A stretch of DNA of 64,000 nucleotides, from the NCBI GenBank assembly GCA_022497145.1, contig MU385878.1:248001-312000 (forward strand), written 5' to 3'. This document shows positions 59,031-64,000 of the stretch, piece after piece; within the stretch, counting starts at the first letter, position 1, and each line of letters opens with the position of its first letter. Both the position numbers and the translations under genes were made by a program. The notes under the pieces were generated by a model, which worked only from the letters and a program-made list of their open reading frames with translations, did not search any database and was not told the origin of the DNA. This stretch comes from Rostrohypoxylon terebratum. Its lineage: Eukaryota; Ascomycota; Sordariomycetes; Xylariales; Hypoxylaceae.

Positions 59031-59203
59031 TTCTATCTGACGAACCGGCACAAGATAGCAGTTACATAGAAGGTCCAGTTGAAACGGTTTTTGATTGGCT
59101 CAAAAAGACTTGGCAGGCCTTTGTCAGTATATGATTTGATACATCCCTTAGTTTTCTTATGGGTATATGTACCTGCTGTCTTGTGCCGGTTCGTCAGATA
59201 GAA
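59031..59203. mobile_element. 173-bp foldback/MITE-like element
   Basis: Inverted repeats of 38 bp, 59031-59068 and 59166-59203, start TTCTATCTGACGAACCGGCA and differ at two positions. The roughly 97-bp centre is non-coding. I see no clear target-site duplication, so the class is uncertain. It sits 127 bp upstream of the MARVEL gene start, where it may supply or disrupt promoter sequence. Its repeat differs from that of the 55690-56017 element. Confidence 0.75.
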
Positions 59204-60704
59204 CTTGAAGATTAAGTAAGATCCATACCTACCTAGTAGGTGGGATAGGTATCGTAGCGCCTCTGACGTAATTGTCTTGGAAGTGGGTAAGGCACGTACA
59301 TACTATGTAGTAAGGCACGATAAGGTTTGGGGAACTGCGAAGTACGTACATCCATAGTACAGATCCACAGAACCCTTGTATCTACCTACATAGTAGTACT
59401 ACTGAAATGATGCTTTTTATTGGATGTTGACCTCGATTTCTGTCTGTGCTATGTAGTAGTAACCACTCCCAAGTATGGAAATGCCAGGCAAGATCCTAGA
59501 CAATCTCAACCCCAAACAGGGGTAATAATACTAATATTATTCGTACCCATCGAACTTAATTGAACCCTGTTCTTCCTTTTTCTTTTTTCTTTTTTCTTTT
59601 TTTTTCTTTGAGAATCTACCAACTCTCTTTGCAAGGTTTACCTCGGATTTTTCAATGCATATACGATCTTCTTGTCCTCAAAATATCGCGGCTATGCCTT
59701 GCACCATGAAGCTATAGTAAAATTTGACATTCCCACATAATACTCTAAAGACAGCGGTTATTTCTAGAGAGTACAGATGGCTTAAGGTCGCTCATGATCT
59801 TTGTAAACTCAACGATCTCAACGTTACCCAGTGCTCATCATATTCGTAAGACGGGACCTGGGTTCGATGACAAGTCATCCACATTCTTAGGGCAGCAATC
59901 CGGCGTTCAGGTTGGCCGCATGTCCATATGTCCAGTTGGGCACTTCTACCCAAGAATATAATGGGTAACCATGTCAACATCTGCTAGATCCATATCGGCA
60001 AATCTTCATAGTGAGATAACCTTTTTTTTTCCAAAAAAAATTTTTCAAAAAAAAATCAAAAAAGAAAGAAATAAAGAAAGGGAACAGTTCAACCAAATGA
60101 CAATTGGATATTTGGAAATCCTTTCACCAAGATCCTGGACTCTGTCAGATCCGGACAATCGGTATCCTAACGCTCCCCCAGCATGCCGGGCAACACGGGA
60201 ATATCTCGCGCAATTGGGCAATTGGGAGAGGATCCAAGATAATGAACCCCAATCATCCTGACTCCAAATTTTATTGCATTTTTATTTCAGTCTCACGACA
60301 TGTATTGAGAGCCGCAGATAATAATCGACGTCTTTCTTATTATATGTGTAGAACGTCTATAGCTCTACACGCGTAGATACCCTCGATCAGTAGCCGATCA
60401 AGCTGTCGGCAACGCTTATCATTCCTTACTTAATATCGCAGCTGCGAAGTTGCATATTAAATGCCTACTTATCTTTCGCTTACTCCTTGTGTTTCTTTTC
60501 CTTTTTTTTCTTTTTGCGTTTTTCTTTTCTCTATTGGATATGACGTTTCATCAACGAGCTGGGTGGCACATCCCCCCCTTTCTCCTGCCTTACCTTGCCT
60601 TGCCTTGCCTATACAGACAATCGCTCGGCGTCCATATTACTGACAATCATTTCAGGTCATCCGGAATACGTATGACGCTCAATTCTTTCTAGTTTCGGTA
60701 AACA
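59204..60704. other. gene-free interval with polypyrimidine tracts
   Basis: Long T/C tracts at 59570-59626 and 60488-60532 and an A/T homopolymer block at 60019-60080. A frame at 60098-60261 (starting MTIGYLEI) is short and unrecognised. The second CT tract lies about 170 bp before the pseudogene's ATG, where a promoter would be expected. Confidence 0.45.
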
Positions 60705-61735
60705 ATGCCAATGGACCTGTCCTTCAATTACGAGAATGGAAATTTCGGTTATGGTGGCGGCCTTATAGGTACCAAGCCTATCCAACCAGGATCGAAGGCG
60801 AAAGAATCAGCCCTATGAGTACCATGGGACCCTATGCCCTCATGGCTATGCAATGCTACTATTACGAGTGGCGTCACATGAATTAATGGCTACCGAGGGA
60901 GCGGAACCAATCCCAATTGTAGTGTAGACATTGGATCATTACCGAAACCTATGTGGTGAATGGGCTGAAGCATGTTCATGAGAGTATTGCAGGCTACCTG
61001 AAAACCATCATCATGGCCGGTATCTCGAGATGAACGAGTCAATCATCGTCTATTCCACCGAACCTGACCGCTCAAGTGGGTTCCAGTGTCCTACCGAACC
61101 TGCTCGCATCTCCTTGATGAAAAAAAGCATCACATGCCAAACTTCAACTCGCTCAATCAGCTGGCTATACAACCCTCACTTTACGCCTGTCAGCTACAAT
61201 GTTTCACGTTAAACCACTTGGGTACCTGGCGATGCCAGTGGGCGTACTGATTGTCCTTACCGAATCCTTCAGTCATACGATGCTTTCTACAACGCTGACA
61301 TCGCAACGTAGCCTCTCCAGGTTTGTGAATATGACGATCAAGGTGTTTTTGAGAGAATTCTGGCTGGCTGGGATAGAATTCCACCTCTCGCGACTACTAG
61401 GCTGTGGTTTCTCAAGAATTATATAAGAACTCGACAGCTCTCGGGAACATGCTTGGAATATGTTGTCTATCATAGCACTTTATACGACGCATCTTCTTGT
61501 TATATCCAAATCAATATCAAGACCTTTTGCCGCCTGTTCGATTTCTTCATCAAAAATGGCAATGTTCGATGAGACATACCCGAATGCTTTGGAGAGCACA
61601 TACTGTAACTCTCACTTATACCAGGCTGGCGTATCGTCCACTGGTGGTGATATGTTTTTTGGTTCATGTAGAGGAGTAGGTGGTGAATCAAAGCATGCCG
61701 ACGCATCATGGCGGTGGAATTGCGTGAGTACCTGA
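60705..61735 (+). pseudogene. decayed protein-coding gene, unknown family
   Basis: The plus strand shows protein-like sequence in changing frames. It opens with MPMDLSFNYENGNFGYGG, passes in another frame through a segment ending MSTMGPYALMAMQCYYYEWR, then stays in a third frame from about 60814 to 61735. In that frame several stops occur (TAG near 60925, TGA near 60991, TAA at 61210, TAG at 61308, TGA near 61573), and each is one C-to-T change from CAG, CGA or CAA. Between them it reads like a folded protein (GVFERILAGWDRIPPLATTR, then LWFLKNYIRTRQL). A CT-rich tract upstream fits an old promoter. I do not recognise the family. The opposite strand also has open segments in this region, including a C2H2-like stretch near 61190-61384, so strand assignment is not certain. 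Introns could explain some interruptions but not all. Confidence 0.42.
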
Positions 61736-64000
61736 CGTCAGACTTGAGAGAAAGGAGTGTTAACATATCTAAAGTGTTTTTGTAACGGCGGTGGGAACCA
61801 GTCATACATATACAATGAGCAGTGCAATGAGTGCAAGCACCGAAGGTGTGCTTCCTGCGAGGTCTACATCTCAAAATAGCGAGCCATCCAAGTGGCTTCA
61901 TTGTCAATGGGGGATTTCTGGATTTGTGCGTTCTTTGAGAGGAGTAGCACAGCAATTCCTTCACGAATCTTTTTTTAAAATGCGACGCTTCATAGCAGGG
62001 CCTCTTTCCGTCTTAAGTAAAATCGGATAACGATCGCCTGGCGTCTCCTCTTTGGCAGTCACTGAGTGTGAGGCTGTCCCTTGGCGTTCAAACATGTTTC
62101 AGTTTACGGTCTCAGAAGTAGAGGATGGTGGCTCACGCCCAAATTGGGACTTTCTTCAACTCTGTTAAAAAAGAGGGGGCACTGGATGATTTATTTGTAC
62201 TGTTGTTAGATCTCATTGACATAGACTGATAGACCGATAGAATATTTCACGATTCCAACTATTCTCTTGCAACAAGTCAATTGTCGGGATTCTATTGATT
62301 TTCTACACCGCTGCTGCGAGAGAGTTGGTCGTTGGTAGCTTAGGTATTTTTACGACAGCTACGCTCTAATTTCTAAGGTTCTGTTGGCTCCCTCAGTGCG
62401 GAGCGGAGACCACGAAGAGTCTAGTGACGAGGTGTAATGCGCCCCAAGAACGAATGTGTATCACTCGGGGATCTAAGCCTAGGGCTCGCTCTAGGAAATT
62501 CGGGAACACGGACATTGCCGTAATGTGACTCTCTCCCGGATGATAATCCCCTTTTGGTGGACGAGGCCAACCCCAAGGCCCTATAACCAGCCTTATGACA
62601 GCTAATTCACCTGGACAAGCACACATGTACTCCACTTGCCGCTTTGGAACGTTCCACCAAACGCATACCGAGAAGGCTAGACGCCTAGTCAACCATCGAC
62701 GCGACACAACGACCCTCGCGTCGAGACTCAGCCAGGGGCAAACCAATAGTATCGACAGTTACGTGACTTGATACCATGGTCGAACCAGGTCAACTCACGC
62801 TAGCTTCTAGGCAGCTAGATACCCTCCCAGGCCGCAGCGGCATTGGCTCTAGCGAGAAATGAGTAAGAAGAGCCTACCTAGGCGAATCTGTCAGCCGGGC
62901 TGGTCTGTGGAAACAGCGGTGGGAAATAGGAGGCTACGGTGCTATAGAGATTTCGCCCCCCGGAGGAAGGTGACTTCGAATAGGGGGCTAGGGGCTAGGG
63001 GCTAGGAGTAGGGGCCAAGAGTCAATAGCCAATATACCTACCTAGTGTACTAGTAAAGTATGTTGATTATCAAATAAATGTCTATAATTGTACTTGCAGC
63101 TGAGTAAGGCTAGCAGAGTAGTCACATAAGGTATACTGTCACATTGCTAAGCCCAATTGAGCCGAGCATGCATTGTTACCTGTGTAGACTGCTCTATTAG
63201 GTTGTTGTCGGATGTGGATATATATGACTTGATGTATCTGGGAACACTGCAAGTGCTAAGGCAGGTGAGGTTCTGGCTGTGCGTTGGGTCGGCTCGGGAT
63301 TGAGATAGACATGGATGGGATACTTAGGCATGGGATACGTGTAAGAGGCGGAATTAACATCGGATTGCGGCTCTACATGAGGCTCTGCTAGAAGGAGGGG
63401 AGTGAAAGGGGGGAAGAACGGGAAGAACAAGCAGGAAAAGAGAGAAGTTCTAAGGTTGCGTAGGATTTTCGGTATGTAAGTGTGGATGGTGTTCTGAGTG
63501 TTTAGTGCATAGTGCGTAGTGCATAGTGCATAGTGCCTAGCGCCTAGCGCATAGCGTATAGCACATAGCACATAGCGCATCCATGGACACTGCATACTGC
63601 ATACCTAATACGTACCTACTACTATTAGGTCTATTAGTGTAGGTAGCACTTGCAGAACGTCAAAAATCCATACGCACGTGACGGTGGGTTGTTGCACTAG
63701 AGTACGAAGTACAGCATACCATATTCATAATATGATGAGTAAGAAAGCCAAGAGACCATCTCCATCGGCTCACCTGCTTCAATGTCGCACCTACGACGTA
63801 CGTATACCTACTAATAGGTACCTACCTACATGCACCCAGACTCAAGTACGTACCTACCTAGCATGTACCTCTGTAGGTACTAGGTACTAGGTATGTAACC
63901 TTGAAGCTTCCAAAATCGTTCAGAGTAGTGTGTCTAATATTATGTAATATTATGTACATCAATATGTATATGCTTAGGCAACTTAAAAAAAAAGGGCTCT
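61736..64000. other. right-end gene-free interval
   Basis: The longest frame, 62393-62746 (-), has no recognised motif. Sequence up to about 62050 may be further remains of the decayed gene. A 9-bp tandem GGGGCTAGG lies at 62982-63006 and a heptamer array at 63502-63580. TAGGTACC-type palindromes cluster at 63600-63640 and 63805-63897. Confidence 0.45.
63502..63580. repeat. degenerate heptanucleotide array (GCATAGT-like)n
   Basis: About eleven copies of a 7-mer moving from TGCATAG to CGCCTAG, CGCATAG and CACATAG. On the minus strand it creates the artefactual repeat frame YALxARHYALCTTHYAL. Confidence 0.8.

Noticed and set aside
58905..59051. Upstream extension of the MARVEL protein to ATG 59051
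   Set aside because: The added residues include part of the inverted-repeat element, and the family does not need them.
59845..59880. GGTTCGATGAC resembling a tRNA B-box
   Set aside because: It does not match the GGTTCGANTCC consensus, and there is no A-box or acceptor stem at the right distance.
62393..62746. 117-residue minus-strand frame
   Set aside because: No motif, no partner exon, composition rich in R, W and V that looks like chance.

Overview
The window is nuclear DNA of a filamentous ascomycete (Pezizomycotina). The evidence is short spliceosomal introns with GTAAGT/GTATGT-type donors and CTAA/CTGA-type branch sites, AT-rich intergenic DNA with polypyrimidine promoter tracts, and families typical of this group: an Ash1-type SET protein, a half-Zn2Cys6 factor, a MARVEL protein, a BAR-SH3 adaptor and an Mte1/ZGRF1-like repair factor. 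A Sordariomycete-like genome is my guess; the genus cannot be told. All exon models were built by hand from reading-frame continuity and splice consensus.

Layout. 1-13500 has no gene I can support; it holds microsatellites and many short CCTAGG/GGTACC palindromes. A four-exon class I SAM methyltransferase gene follows on + (13501-15309), then about 4 kb without genes. From 19.3 to 46.7 kb every supported gene is on the minus strand: VHS-GAT protein Lsb5-like (20983-19332), ASH1 histone H3K36 methyltransferase (25789-23229), tRNA adenosine deaminase subunit TAD2 with a long disordered N-terminus (34853-32532), an 866-residue half-zinc-cluster protein with a C-terminal membrane segment (38760-36160), a 569-residue zinc-binding protein with two C-terminal membrane segments (42502-40731), and an Mte1/Dbl2/ZGRF1-N-like repair protein (46701-44155). 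A five-kb block then carries a BAR-SH3 membrane-curvature adaptor on + (48428-50218) and an unrecognised three-exon gene on - (53244-51196) whose first intron holds a heptanucleotide array. The right end has a MARVEL-domain membrane protein (58904-58303), two small inverted-repeat transposons (55690-56017 and 59031-59203), and a decayed protein-coding gene (about 60705-61735) with stop codons and frameshifts.

The genes are mostly conserved housekeeping functions (endosomal sorting, chromatin, tRNA wobble editing, recombination repair, endocytosis/actin) and do not form a pathway or a metabolite cluster. The less expected features are the two neighbouring zinc-binding proteins with C-terminal membrane segments, the well-preserved MITE whose 87-bp inverted repeats each carry a GC-rich hairpin, a second foldback element just upstream of the MARVEL gene, the long TAD2 extension, and the pseudogene on the right arm.
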